Assembly: GCF_049065735.1 (NCBI RefSeq)
Contig: NZ_JBAKHD010000002.1
Coordinates: 507,482-571,481, forward strand
Length of the DNA: 64,000 nucleotides
Source: Paramesorhizobium sp049065735
Lineage (GTDB): Bacteria > Pseudomonadota > Alphaproteobacteria > Rhizobiales > Rhizobiaceae
Direction of reading: 5' to 3'
A program made the position numbers and the translations under genes. The stretch's first letter is position 1; each line of letters opens with the position of its first letter. The notes below the pieces were generated by a model, which was not told the origin of the DNA, did no database searches, and worked only from the letters and a program-made list of their open reading frames with translations. Below, one piece after another: positions 1-9,677 of the stretch.

Positions 1-842
<842 letters not shown>

Positions 843-1000
843 GGGAGTAAGGGAATAGGGGAATAAGGCAGTAAGGGATTATTAATCTTGCTGCCTGTTG
901 CCTTATCGCCCTAGTCCCTTTCGAAGTATTGAGAGAGTAAGCAATAGATTAGGCAAGGAAATATTGGCGTCATACTGCCTTATTACCTTGCTTGCTATTC
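843..1000. repeat. Imperfect inverted repeat, GGGAATAAGG family
   Basis: The sucD-sucA gap carries purine-rich units such as AGTAAGGGAATAGGGGAATA near 845-865. The string GAATAAGGCAGTA near 861-875 is answered by TACTGCCTTATTA near 973-986, so the interval could fold as a long imperfect hairpin. A related unit follows clpB at 61978-62041. This looks like a dispersed intergenic repeat. A role in mRNA stability between sucD and sucA is possible but unproven. Confidence 0.6.
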
Positions 1001-1039
1001 AACTCTAAAGGAGACGGAGCGGACACTCCGGCAAATATG

Positions 1040-4000
1040 ATGGCAAGGCAAGAGCAAGCCAACGACGTTTTCGCCCTTACTTCGTTTCTCTATGGCGGCA
1101 ATGCCGACTATATCGAGAAACTCTACGCAAAATATGAGGCGGACCCCGCTTCGGTCGATCCCGAATGGCGCGATTTCTTCGCCACGCTCAAGGACGATGC
1201 GAAGGATGTAAGGAAGAACGCCGAAGGCGCGTCATGGGCCAAGCCGGACTGGCCGGTCGTCGCCAATGGCGAGCTCGTTTCCGCCCTCGACGGCAATTGG
1301 GCGCAAGTCGAGACGCACATCACCGACAAGCTTAAGGCGAAGTCGGGTAAGGCTGCGGCCAATGGCGCCGCCGCTCCGGCTCTGACCGAAGCGGAAATCA
1401 CCAATGCGGCGCGCGATTCCGTCCGCGCGATCATGATGATCCGCGCCTACCGCATGCGCGGCCATCTGCATGCCAAGCTCGACCCGCTGGGCCTTGCCGA
1501 GCCGCCGGAGGATTACAAGGAACTGGCGCCGGAGACTTATGGTTTCACGCCTGCCGATTACGACCGCAAGATCTTCATCGACAATGTGCTGGGTCTCGAA
1601 TACGCGACGATCCCGCAAATGCTCGAGATCCTCAAGCGCACCTATTGCTCGACCATCGGCGTCGAGTTCATGCATATTTCCGATCCCGCTGAGAAGGCTT
1701 GGATTCAGGAGCGCATCGAAGGGCCGGACAAGGGCATCGCGTTCTCGCCCGAGGGTAAGAAGGCGATCCTGTCTAAGCTGATCGAGGCTGAGGGCTTTGA
1801 GCAGTTCCTCGACGTCAAGTATAAGGGCACCAAGCGCTTCGGTCTCGACGGCGGCGAATCGCTGATCCCGGCGCTGGAGCAGATCGTCAAGCGCGGCGGC
1901 CAGATGGGTCTGAAAGAAGTCGTGCTCGGCATGGCGCATCGCGGCCGTCTCAACGTGCTCTCCCAAGTCATGGCGAAGCCGCACCGCGCGATCTTCCACG
2001 AGTTCAAGGGCGGTTCCGCCGCGCCTGACGATGTGGAAGGCTCGGGCGACGTGAAGTACCATCTGGGCGCTTCCTCCGACCGCGAGTTCGACGGCAACAA
2101 GGTTCACCTGTCGCTGACGGCGAACCCGTCGCATCTTGAAATCGTCAACCCTGTCGTGATGGGCAAGGCCCGCGCCAAGCAGGACCAGCTCGCCGGACGC
2201 GGCACACGCGACGAGGTGGTGCCGCTTTCCGAGCGCGCTAAGGTGATGCCGCTGCTGATCCATGGCGACGCGGCCTTTGCCGGTCAGGGCGTGGTGGCGG
2301 AGTGCTTCGGGCTTTCGGGCCTCAAGGGTTACCGGGTCGGCGGCACGGTCCATGTCATCATCAACAACCAGATCGGTTTCACGACCAATCCGGCCTTCTC
2401 GCGCTCCTCGCCCTATCCGTCGGATGTGGCGAAGATGGTGGAAGCGCCGATTTTCCACGTCAATGGTGACGACCCGGAAGCGGTGGTGTTCGCGGCGAAA
2501 GTCGCGACCGAATTCCGCATGATCTTCCACAAGCCCGTTGTCATCGACATGTTCTGCTATCGCCGCTTCGGCCATAACGAAGGCGACGAGCCGGCGTTCA
2601 CGCAGCCCTTGATGTACAAGGAGATCCGCGCCCACAAGACCGTGGTGCAGGTCTATAGCGACAAGCTCATCGCCGAAGGTCTCATCACTGCCGACGAAGT
2701 GGAGAAGATGAAGGCCGACTGGCGTGCCAAGCTCGAAAGCGAGTTCGAGGCCGGGCAGAGCTATAAGCCAAACAAGGCCGATTGGCTTGACGGCGCGTGG
2801 TCTGGCCTGCGCAAGGCCGACAATGAGGACGAGCAGCGCCGCGGCAAGACCGCCGTGCCTGTCAAGACGCTAAAGGAAATCGGCAAGAAGCTGGTGGAAG
2901 TGCCCGAAGGCTTCCATGTCCACCGCACGATCCAGCGCTTCCTCGACAACCGCGCCAAGATGATCGAAACGGGCGAAGGCATCGACTGGGCGACCGCCGA
3001 GGCGCTGGCCTTCGGTTCGCTTGCCATCGAAGGCCATCCGATCCGTCTTTCGGGGCAGGATGTGGAGCGCGGCACCTTCTCGCAGCGCCATTCGGTGCTC
3101 TACGATCAGGAGACCGAGCAGCGCTATATCCCGCTCAACAATCTGCAGAAGGGGCAGGCACTCTACGAGGTCATCAACTCGATGCTCTCGGAAGAGGCGG
3201 TGCTGGGCTTCGACTATGGTTACTCGCTGGCCGAGCCTCAAGGCCTGACGCTCTGGGAAGCGCAGTTCGGCGATTTCGCCAATGGCGCGCAGGTGGTGTT
3301 CGACCAGTTCATCTCCTCGGGCGAGCGCAAATGGCTGCGCATGTCGGGCCTCGTCTGCCTGCTGCCGCATGGCTATGAGGGTCAGGGGCCGGAGCATTCG
3401 TCGGCGCGCCTGGAGCGTTTCCTCCAGCTTTGCGCGGAAGACAACATGCAGGTGGCGAACGTCACGACGCCGGCTAACTACTTCCACATCCTGCGCCGGC
3501 AGATGAAACGCGACTTCCGCAAGCCGCTGATCCTGATGACGCCCAAGTCGCTGCTGCGCCACAAGCGCGCGGTCTCGACGCTGGCCGAGATGTCGGGCGA
3601 GAGTGCGTTCCATCGCCTTCTCTGGGACGATGCGCAATATCTCAAGGACCAGCCGATCAAGCTTGCCAAGGATTCGAAGATCCGCCGCGTAGTCATGTGC
3701 TCGGGCAAGGTCTATTACGACCTCTACGAGGAACGCGAGAAGCGCGGCATCGACGATGTCTACCTGCTTCGCATCGAGCAGCTCTATCCGTTCCCGGCCA
3801 AGGCGCTGATCACGGAGCTTTCACGCTTCCGCGGCGCGGAGATGGTGTGGTGCCAGGAAGAGCCGAAGAACATGGGCGCCTGGTCGTTCATCGATCCGTA
3901 TCTGGAATGGGTGCTCGCCCATATCGACGCCAAGCATCAGCGGGTGCGCTATGCCGGCCGTCCGGCGGCGGCCTCTCCGGCCACGGGCCTGATGTCCAAG

Positions 4001-4048
4001 CATCTGTCGCAGCTCGAAGCGCTTCTGGAAGACGCGCTCGGCTCCTGA
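1040..4048 (+). CDS. sucA: 2-oxoglutarate dehydrogenase E1 component
   Basis: Thiamine-diphosphate-dependent decarboxylase that forms the first enzyme of the 2-oxoglutarate dehydrogenase complex, working with SucB (E2) and Lpd (E3) in the cytoplasm. From the ATG at 1040 the product is 1002 residues, typical for alphaproteobacterial E1o. The start MARQEQANDVFALTSFLYGG matches the family N-terminus. ThDP/active-site segments such as GMAHRGRLNVL, HLSLTANPSHLE and HGDAAFAGQGVV are visible, and the C-terminal half has RLSGQDVERGTFSQRH. An adjacent ATG at 1037 and a TTG at 992 are in frame. The AAGGAGA at 1008-1014 is rather far from either ATG, so the start is uncertain by a few codons. sucB follows 46 bp downstream. 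Confidence 0.97.
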   Translation: MARQEQANDVFALTSFLYGGNADYIEKLYAKYEADPASVDPEWRDFFATLKDDAKDVRKNAEGASWAKPDWPVVANGELVSALDGNWAQVETHITDKLKAKSGKAAANGAAAPALTEAEITNAARDSVRAIMMIRAYRMRGHLHAKLDPLGLAEPPEDYKELAPETYGFTPADYDRKIFIDNVLGLEYATIPQMLEILKRTYCSTIGVEFMHISDPAEKAWIQERIEGPDKGIAFSPEGKKAILSKLIEAEGFEQFLDVKYKGTKRFGLDGGESLIPALEQIVKRGGQMGLKEVVLGMAHRGRLNVLSQVMAKPHRAIFHEFKGGSAAPDDVEGSGDVKYHLGASSDREFDGNKVHLSLTANPSHLEIVNPVVMGKARAKQDQLAGRGTRDEVVPLSERAKVMPLLIHGDAAFAGQGVVAECFGLSGLKGYRVGGTVHVIINNQIGFTTNPAFSRSSPYPSDVAKMVEAPIFHVNGDDPEAVVFAAKVATEFRMIFHKPVVIDMFCYRRFGHNEGDEPAFTQPLMYKEIRAHKTVVQVYSDKLIAEGLITADEVEKMKADWRAKLESEFEAGQSYKPNKADWLDGAWSGLRKADNEDEQRRGKTAVPVKTLKEIGKKLVEVPEGFHVHRTIQRFLDNRAKMIETGEGIDWATAEALAFGSLAIEGHPIRLSGQDVERGTFSQRHSVLYDQETEQRYIPLNNLQKGQALYEVINSMLSEEAVLGFDYGYSLAEPQGLTLWEAQFGDFANGAQVVFDQFISSGERKWLRMSGLVCLLPHGYEGQGPEHSSARLERFLQLCAEDNMQVANVTTPANYFHILRRQMKRDFRKPLILMTPKSLLRHKRAVSTLAEMSGESAFHRLLWDDAQYLKDQPIKLAKDSKIRRVVMCSGKVYYDLYEEREKRGIDDVYLLRIEQLYPFPAKALITELSRFRGAEMVWCQEEPKNMGAWSFIDPYLEWVLAHIDAKHQRVRYAGRPAAASPATGLMSKHLSQLEALLEDALGS

Positions 4049-4094
4049 AAACCATAAAGCGAAACGACTTACACCGAAACGGAAGAACAAGATC

Positions 4095-5330
4095 ATGGCG
4101 ACCGAAATCCGCGTTCCCACCCTCGGGGAATCCGTCAGTGAGGCAACCATCGGAAAGTGGTTCAAGAAGGCAGGCGACACCGTGAACGCCGACGAGCCGC
4201 TGGTCGAGCTCGAAACCGACAAGGTCACCGTGGAAGTTCCTGCCCCCGCGGCCGGAACGCTCGGCGAGATCGTGGCCAAGGAAGGCGATACGGTCGAGCC
4301 CGGCGCACTCTTGGGAATGATCGAGGCCGGCGGCGCCGCTGCTGCTCCGGCTGCGAAGAAGGAAGAGCCGAAGCCCGCGGCGGAAGCGCCGAAGACCTCG
4401 GCTCCTGTCTCCGCACCCGCGCCTTCCGCTTCCGGCCCTGCCATGGCTCCGGCTCCCTCCGCCGCCAAGCTTCTGTCCGAAGCCGGCGTTTCCGCCGACC
4501 AGGTGGAAGGCTCGGGCAAGCGCGGCCAGGTGCTGAAGGGCGATGTGCTGGAAGCGCTCGCCAAGGGCGTCTCGGCACAGGCTCCGGCAGCGCCGCAGGC
4601 GGCGCGCCCAGCATCGGCTCCCGACGATGCGGCGCGCGAGGAGCGGGTGAAGATGACGCGCCTGCGCCAGACCATCGCGCGGCGCCTGAAGGACGCGCAA
4701 AACACGGCGGCGATGCTGACCACCTTCAACGAGGTGGACATGAAGCCGGTCATGGATCTGCGCAACCGCTACAAGGAGCTTTTCGAGAAGAAGCATGGCG
4801 TGAAGCTGGGCTTCATGGGCTTCTTCACCAAGGCGGTGACCCATGCCCTGAAGGAAATCCCGGCGGTCAATGCCGAGATCGACGGCACCGACATCATCTA
4901 CAAGAACTATTGCAATATCGCCGTGGCCGTGGGCACCGACAAGGGCCTGGTGGTTCCGGTGGTGCGCAATGCCGACGAGATGACGATCGCGGAGATCGAA
5001 AAGGAAATCGGCCGGCTCGGCAAGGCCGCGCGCGACGGCCAGCTTTCCGTGGCGGATATGCAGGGCGGCACGTTCACCATCTCGAATGGCGGCGTCTATG
5101 GCTCGCTGATGTCGACGCCGATCCTCAACGCGCCGCAGTCCGGCATTCTCGGCATGCACAAGATCCAGGAGCGTCCGGTGGTTGTCGGCGGGCAGATCGT
5201 CATCCGCCCGATGATGTATCTGGCGCTATCCTATGATCATCGTATCGTGGACGGCAAGGAAGCCGTAACGTTCCTCGTGCGCGTGAAGGAGACACTGGAG
5301 GATCCGGAGCGGCTGGTGCTGGATTTGTAA
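4095..5330 (+). CDS. sucB: Dihydrolipoamide succinyltransferase (E2o)
   Basis: Core acyltransferase of the 2-oxoglutarate dehydrogenase complex, passing succinyl groups from lipoate to CoA. The 411 residues contain, in order: a lipoyl domain (about 1-77, lipoyl lysine in ELETDKVTVEV); an Ala/Pro-rich linker; the E3-binding domain (about 120-160, SAAKLLSEAGVSADQVEGSG); a second Ala/Pro linker; and the catalytic domain ending with SYDHRIVDGKEAV, which holds the family His and Asp. A GGAAGA ribosome site lies upstream of the ATG. The gene is probably cotranscribed with sucA. The matching E3 gene, lpdA, is 1.5 kb downstream on the same strand. Confidence 0.97.
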   Translation: MATEIRVPTLGESVSEATIGKWFKKAGDTVNADEPLVELETDKVTVEVPAPAAGTLGEIVAKEGDTVEPGALLGMIEAGGAAAAPAAKKEEPKPAAEAPKTSAPVSAPAPSASGPAMAPAPSAAKLLSEAGVSADQVEGSGKRGQVLKGDVLEALAKGVSAQAPAAPQAARPASAPDDAAREERVKMTRLRQTIARRLKDAQNTAAMLTTFNEVDMKPVMDLRNRYKELFEKKHGVKLGFMGFFTKAVTHALKEIPAVNAEIDGTDIIYKNYCNIAVAVGTDKGLVVPVVRNADEMTIAEIEKEIGRLGKAARDGQLSVADMQGGTFTISNGGVYGSLMSTPILNAPQSGILGMHKIQERPVVVGGQIVIRPMMYLALSYDHRIVDGKEAVTFLVRVKETLEDPERLVLDL

Positions 5331-5383
5331 GGCCGGCTTATGCTCGATGGAAACGCTCGTTCCTGATCTCACCCTTCTACAGT

Positions 5384-5568
5384 CGTCATCCTCGGGCTTG
5401 ACCCGAGGATCCACGGCAAGGTGGCAGGAACGGTGTTGTCATTCGCTACGGGATCGTAAAGACGTCACGTGGTATACCGCGCAGTTCCTGCTTACTGGAA
5501 CGCGTCGATGCGGTGGAAGTGTTAGTGCTCCCTTGTCGTGGATCCTCGGGTCAAGCCCGAGGATGACG
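5384..5568. mobile_element. MITE-like element with 29-bp perfect terminal inverted repeats
   Basis: The left arm (5384-5412) and right arm (5540-5568) are exact reverse complements over 29 bp. Each arm is itself a near palindrome built on CCTCGGG/CCCGAGG. The 127-bp interior has no convincing coding content. Related elements sit at 15993-16075, 21658-21712, 48234-48342 and 55468-55574. This copy ends about 20 bp before the LysE-type gene. Confidence 0.75.
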
Positions 5569-5588
5569 AGGGGAGGGGCGGAGAGACC

Positions 5589-6239
5589 ATGACCCATTAC
5601 CTCATCGAATTTGCCGGGCTGATGGCGGTGTGGTCGATCATGATCATCTCACCGGGGGCGGATTTTGCGCTTGTCGTGCGGCAGAGCATCGTGCATGGAC
5701 GCCGCGCGGCGATCATCACCAGCGTCGGCATCGGCTGCTCGATCCTGTTTCATATCAGCTATACGATCCTTGGCCTCGGGCTGATCGTATCGCAATCGCT
5801 TCTGCTCTTCTCCGTCCTCAAATGGGCCGGCGCGGCCTATCTCATCTATCTCGGCATCAAGGCGCTGAGAGAGAAGGACGCAGGGACGCCCGATGTCTCC
5901 GCCGATCTCGGCGAGGAAGCCATCGCTGCGAAGCGGATTTCGGCAACGCGCTGCTTCCTGATGGGGTTCGTCACCAACGCGCTCAATCCCAAGGCGGTGC
6001 TGTTCTTCCTGTCGCTGTTCTCCTCGCTGGTCAGCCATGAAACGCCCATCGCCATTCAGGGCGTCTACGGGCTCATCATGGCGACGACGCTGATCGCCTG
6101 GTTCGTCGGTGTGTCCACCTTCTTCACGCTCGCCGCGGTGCGCGAGCGCTTTACCGCCTGGGGCCGGTGGTTCAACCGCGTGACCGGCTTGGTCTTTATA
6201 GGCCTCGGTATCCGGCTCGCCGCGCAGCAGGCGAATTGA
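5589..6239 (+). CDS. LysE/RhtB-family amino-acid exporter
   Basis: Predicted inner-membrane exporter of 216 residues with about six hydrophobic segments. The LysE/RhtB hallmark near the N-terminus, IMIISPGADFALVVRQSI, and the later segment FLMGFVTNALNPKAVLFFLS are both present. The substrate cannot be read from sequence; the family exports basic or neutral amino acids. The ATG at 5589 was chosen over an upstream in-frame start at 5538 because the extra residues come from the inverted-repeat arm of the neighbouring MITE-like element and because the family N-terminus begins at MTHYLIEFAGLM. A short secreted protein gene follows after 15 bp, probably in the same transcript. Confidence 0.85.
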   Translation: MTHYLIEFAGLMAVWSIMIISPGADFALVVRQSIVHGRRAAIITSVGIGCSILFHISYTILGLGLIVSQSLLLFSVLKWAGAAYLIYLGIKALREKDAGTPDVSADLGEEAIAAKRISATRCFLMGFVTNALNPKAVLFFLSLFSSLVSHETPIAIQGVYGLIMATTLIAWFVGVSTFFTLAAVRERFTAWGRWFNRVTGLVFIGLGIRLAAQQAN

Positions 6240-6254
6240 ACGGGAGGCGGAAGG

Positions 6255-6794
6255 ATGGGCGTGATCCGAAAAATCGCGGTGATGGCAATGGCCGGCGCGA
6301 GCTTGTCCGCGCCGCTTTCCGCCTATGCCGCCTGCACGCAGGACCGCGCTGTCTATAGCGACCGCGACGACCATTATGTGCTGGCCTTCAAGCCCGCGCC
6401 GAAAGACGCGCCTGTCACCACCTCCAACGAATTCACCATCACGCAGAAGGACGGCGCGGCGGACGGCCGGAAAAGCGCCTTCAAGCTTGACGGCGTGGTG
6501 ATGTGGACCGATGGCGTGGCGCGGCCGAGCGGCATGATCATGTATAATTGCCCCACCGGCGATGTGACGGGCGATGAGATCGAGGCCTGCACCCTGTGGC
6601 AGGGCGTCATCTATGCGCTGAAGGAGGGGGCGGAGGCTGATCTCTTGCCAAAGGCGGATGAACCGGCGGCGCAGGCGCTGCTGTTCCCCGATCTTGTCGG
6701 CGCGCTCGATTCGTTCGATTTCGGCGCGGCCAAGCCGGCCCAGCCGCTATCTTGGGAAGTTTTTCGTTTCAAGGAATGCGCGCCTGCTGAGTAA
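6255..6794 (+). CDS. Small exported protein of unknown function
   Basis: A 179-residue protein I do not recognise. It begins with a clear signal peptide (basic MGVIRK, hydrophobic core, cleavage expected after PLSAYA), so it is probably periplasmic. The mature part has cysteines near its start (ACTQD), in the middle (NCPTGD and EACTLW) and near the end (FKECAP), which could form disulfides. It lies 15 bp after the LysE-type gene and 23 bp before lpdA, within the suc-lpd interval. The position suggests cotranscription and says nothing specific about function. Confidence 0.7.
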   Translation: MGVIRKIAVMAMAGASLSAPLSAYAACTQDRAVYSDRDDHYVLAFKPAPKDAPVTTSNEFTITQKDGAADGRKSAFKLDGVVMWTDGVARPSGMIMYNCPTGDVTGDEIEACTLWQGVIYALKEGAEADLLPKADEPAAQALLFPDLVGALDSFDFGAAKPAQPLSWEVFRFKECAPAE

Positions 6795-6817
6795 AGGGCG
6801 CAAGAAAGGATAGCTCA

Positions 6818-8221
6818 ATGTCTTACGATGTCGTCGTCATCGGAACGGGACCCGGAGGTTATGTCGCGGCCATCAAGGCGGCGCAGCTTGGTCTGAAGGT
6901 CGCGGTCGTGGAAAAGCGCAAGACCTTCGGCGGCACCTGCCTCAATATCGGCTGCATCCCCTCCAAGGCGCTGCTCCACGCCTCGGAAGTCTTTGCCGAG
7001 GCGGGCCACTCCTTCGATGCGCTGGGTGTCGAGGTTTCGCCAAAGCTGAACCTTGCGAAGATGCTGGCGCATAAGGACGCTACGGTGAAGGCCAATGTCA
7101 ACGGCGTCGAGTTCCTGTTCAAGAAGAATAAGATCGACACCTTCATCGGCACCGGCAAAGTGGTCGCGCCGGGCAAGGTCTCGGTGACGGCGGAAGACGG
7201 CTCCGTGCAGGAGATCGAGACGAAGAACATCATCATCGCCACCGGCTCCGACGTTGCCGGCATTCCAGGCGTGGATGTCGCCTTCGATGAGAAGGTGATC
7301 GTCTCCTCCACCGGCGCGCTTTCCTTCGACAAGGTGCCCGGCCGTCTCGTCGTGGTCGGCGGCGGCGTCATCGGGCTGGAGCTCGGCTCGGTCTGGGCGC
7401 GTCTCGGCGCAAAAGTCACGGTGGTCGAATATCTCGACAAGATCCTCGGCTCCATGGACGGCGAGGTGTCGCGTCAGTTCCAGCGCCTGCTGGAGAAGCA
7501 GGGCATCGAATTCAAGCTCGGTGCAAAGGTGACCGGCGTCGAGAAGCTCAAGAAGGGCGCGAAGGTTACGTTCGAGCCGGTCAAGGGCGGCGATGCCGAG
7601 ATCATCGAGGCGGATGCGGTGCTGGTGGCGACCGGGCGCAAGCCTTACACCGAAGGGCTGGATCTCGAAGCGGCCGGCGTTACGCTCGATGAACGCGGCC
7701 GTGTGGCGATCGACGATCACTGGCGCACCAATGTGCCTGGCATCTATGCCATCGGCGACGTGGTGAAAGGCCCGATGCTGGCGCACAAGGCGGAAGACGA
7801 AGGTGTTGCCGTGGCGGAGATCATCGCCGGCCAGGCCGGTCATGTGAATTACGACGTCATCCCCAGCGTCGTCTATACCCAGCCGGAAGTGGCTACCGTC
7901 GGCAAGACCGAGGAAGAGCTGAAGGCCGCCGGCATCGACTATAAGGTCGGCAAGTTCCCCTTCACCGCCAACGGCCGCGCCCGCGCCATGCTGCACACGG
8001 ATGGCTTCGTTAAGATCCTCGCCGACAAGGCGACGGACAAGGTGCTCGGCGCGCATATTCTGGGGTTCGGCGCCGGCGAAATGATCCATGAACTCGCCGT
8101 GCTGATGGAATTCGGCGGCTCGTCGGAGGACCTTGCCCGCACCTGCCACGCGCATCCGACCATGTCGGAAGCCGTGCGCGAAGCGGCCCTCGCGACCTTC
8201 TTCAAGCCTATTCATATTTAA
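6818..8221 (+). CDS. lpdA: Dihydrolipoyl dehydrogenase (E3)
   Basis: FAD/NAD-dependent oxidoreductase that reoxidises lipoamide in 2-oxo acid dehydrogenase complexes. Its position downstream of sucAB points to the 2-oxoglutarate complex. The 467 residues show the FAD-binding GTGPGGYVAAIKAAQLG, the redox-active disulfide GGTCLNIGCIPSK (cysteines about 43 and 48), the NAD-binding VVVGGGVIGLELGSVWARLG, the second FAD motif GIYAIGDVV, and the C-terminal active-site histidine segment HAHPTMSEAVREAAL. An AAGGA ribosome site sits at the proper distance. A strong bidirectional terminator follows directly. Confidence 0.97.
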   Translation: MSYDVVVIGTGPGGYVAAIKAAQLGLKVAVVEKRKTFGGTCLNIGCIPSKALLHASEVFAEAGHSFDALGVEVSPKLNLAKMLAHKDATVKANVNGVEFLFKKNKIDTFIGTGKVVAPGKVSVTAEDGSVQEIETKNIIIATGSDVAGIPGVDVAFDEKVIVSSTGALSFDKVPGRLVVVGGGVIGLELGSVWARLGAKVTVVEYLDKILGSMDGEVSRQFQRLLEKQGIEFKLGAKVTGVEKLKKGAKVTFEPVKGGDAEIIEADAVLVATGRKPYTEGLDLEAAGVTLDERGRVAIDDHWRTNVPGIYAIGDVVKGPMLAHKAEDEGVAVAEIIAGQAGHVNYDVIPSVVYTQPEVATVGKTEEELKAAGIDYKVGKFPFTANGRARAMLHTDGFVKILADKATDKVLGAHILGFGAGEMIHELAVLMEFGGSSEDLARTCHAHPTMSEAVREAALATFFKPIHI

Positions 8222-8241
8222 GGCTTTGGCCTTATTGACCA

Positions 8242-8277
8242 AAATCAAAAGCCCGGAGCGATCCGGGCTTTTGATTT
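8242..8277. terminator. Bidirectional intrinsic terminator
   Basis: A 16-bp perfect stem (8242-8257 with 8262-8277) encloses a four-base GCGA loop, with A/T-rich flanks on both sides. It can end lpdA transcription on the plus strand and that of the convergent small membrane-protein gene on the minus strand, whose stop codon lies inside the stem. Confidence 0.9.
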
Positions 8278-8524
8278 AGGGAGCCGGTGCTGTCGGCGTA
8301 GCCGGTTGCGGCGGCGGCGGGGCGCTGGCCCTATCGCTCCCTGAATAGATATAATACACCGCGCCCACGACAATAACGAGCAGGACGACAGCCCAGATAT
8401 AGGTGCTGCTGGACACGCCCGGACGGGCCGCGCCGCTATCCATCGGGCGCGGACGGTTTACGACAGGGTCATTGACCGTGCTTTGCCTGCCTGGCTGCAG
8501 GTTGGGGTCGAGTGGGTCAACCAT
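8276..8524 (-). CDS. Small single-pass membrane protein, unknown function
   Basis: An 82-residue hypothetical protein. From the ATG at 8524 (preceded by GGAGGAG seven bases upstream) it has a polar N-terminal region, one hydrophobic segment (YIWAVVLLVIVVGAVYYIY) and a Pro/Ala-rich tail ending PATPTAPAP. An upstream in-frame ATG at 8578 was rejected because the ribosome site fits 8524. Probably an inner-membrane anchor with an exposed Pro-rich tail; no known domain is seen. It is convergent with lpdA and shares its terminator. Confidence 0.7.
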   Translation of the reverse strand: MVDPLDPNLQPGRQSTVNDPVVNRPRPMDSGAARPGVSSSTYIWAVVLLVIVVGAVYYIYSGSDRASAPPPPQPATPTAPAP

Positions 8525-8603
8525 TGCGCTCTCCTCCATCGATTGAGCAACGCCCCCACCATGAAAGTAAAACGCCAAAGGTTTGGATTCGTTCCGATGA
8601 AGA

Positions 8604-9560
8604 CTACGCCCTTGGATGAGCCTTGTCGTAAATCTCTAGCAGCCGTGCGGTGTCTACGCCCGTATAGATCTGTGTCGTCGACAGGCTGGCGTGGCCGAGC
8701 AGTTCCTGGATGGCGCGCAGATCGCCGCCAGCGGCGAGCAGATGCGTGGCGAAGGAGTGGCGCAGGGCGTGCGGGGTCGCCGTGTCGGGCAGGTTCAGGG
8801 CGCTGCGCAGCTTCTGCATTTCGCGCTGGATGATCGCAGGCTGCAACGGGCCGCCGCGCGCGCCGCGAAAGAGGGGCGTGCCGGGCGCGAGATCATAGGG
8901 GCAGAGGCGGCGATAGGCGTCCACGGCGCGGTGAACCACCGGCAGCAGCGGCACGAGCCGGGTCTTGCCGCCCTTGCCCTTGATCGGGATGGAGCGGGCG
9001 GTGGCATCGAGGAGATCGCCACCGTCTAGGCCAAGCGCCTCGGAAATGCGCAGGCCGCAGCCATAAAGCAGGGTGAGCACGGCGGCATTGCGCGCGGCGA
9101 TCCATGGCTCCTCGGCAAGCTGTTCGCCCGCCTCCACGACACGCTTCGCCTCCGCCGCGGCGAGGGGCTTCGGCAAGGATTTGGGCTGGCGCGGCGCGCG
9201 GATGGCGCATGCCCCGGCGGCATTGGCGAGGCCCTGCCTTTCCAGATGGCGCAGCAGTGAGCGGATGCCGGCCAGCCCGCGCCCGAGCGTGCGCGCGCCC
9301 GCGCCGCCATTGCGCCGGTTCGCCAGGAATGAGCGCAGATCGGCAACACGCAGCGCGCTCACATCCTTCAGCGAGGGCGGGCCGCCCAGATGGCCGGTCA
9401 GGAATTGCAGGAACTGCCGCGTATCGCGCTCATAGGCATCCAGCGTGTTCTGGGACAGGCGGCGCGTGTTCTTCAGCGCGTTCAGCCATTCCATCCGCGC
9501 GGCGATGAGATCGTCTTGCGCGGGGACGAGGAATTCGGTCTGGGCGGGTTTGGCGGTCAT
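8604..9560 (-). CDS. xerC: Tyrosine recombinase XerC
   Basis: Site-specific recombinase that, with XerD, resolves chromosome dimers at dif, normally activated by FtsK (encoded here at 26.4 kb). The 318 residues have the N-terminal SAM-like core-binding domain (about 15-110) and the catalytic domain. The catalytic set is present: Arg in YGCGLRISEAL, Lys in KGKGGKTRLVPL, HALRHSFATHLL, GHASLSTTQIY with the Tyr nucleophile at the end. XerC rather than XerD is assigned on overall resemblance; the two are hard to separate by eye. It is divergent from rimM. Confidence 0.88.
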   Translation of the reverse strand: MTAKPAQTEFLVPAQDDLIAARMEWLNALKNTRRLSQNTLDAYERDTRQFLQFLTGHLGGPPSLKDVSALRVADLRSFLANRRNGGAGARTLGRGLAGIRSLLRHLERQGLANAAGACAIRAPRQPKSLPKPLAAAEAKRVVEAGEQLAEEPWIAARNAAVLTLLYGCGLRISEALGLDGGDLLDATARSIPIKGKGGKTRLVPLLPVVHRAVDAYRRLCPYDLAPGTPLFRGARGGPLQPAIIQREMQKLRSALNLPDTATPHALRHSFATHLLAAGGDLRAIQELLGHASLSTTQIYTGVDTARLLEIYDKAHPRA

Positions 9561-9677
9561 GATCTATCCCCGGTCGTGCCCCGACCATGCCACCCATATA
9601 TTACAGAGTGGTTGCTTGTTTTTCCGGACTTCTGGTAAGCCGCAAGCGACAAATGATTGGCGCGGATAAGGAACCCC

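Noticed and set aside
1232..2635. Long minus-strand open frame (467 codons) opposite sucA
   Set aside because: It lies wholly inside the sucA coding region in high-G+C DNA, has no family motifs and is rich in His/Arg/Asp from reversed codons. It is a shadow frame.
5538..5588. Upstream in-frame start for the LysE-type exporter
   Set aside because: These codons come from the inverted arm of the MITE-like element and do not match the family N-terminus.
6815..8248. Minus-strand open frame opposite lpdA
   Set aside because: Same reason: full overlap with a certain gene and no recognisable domain.
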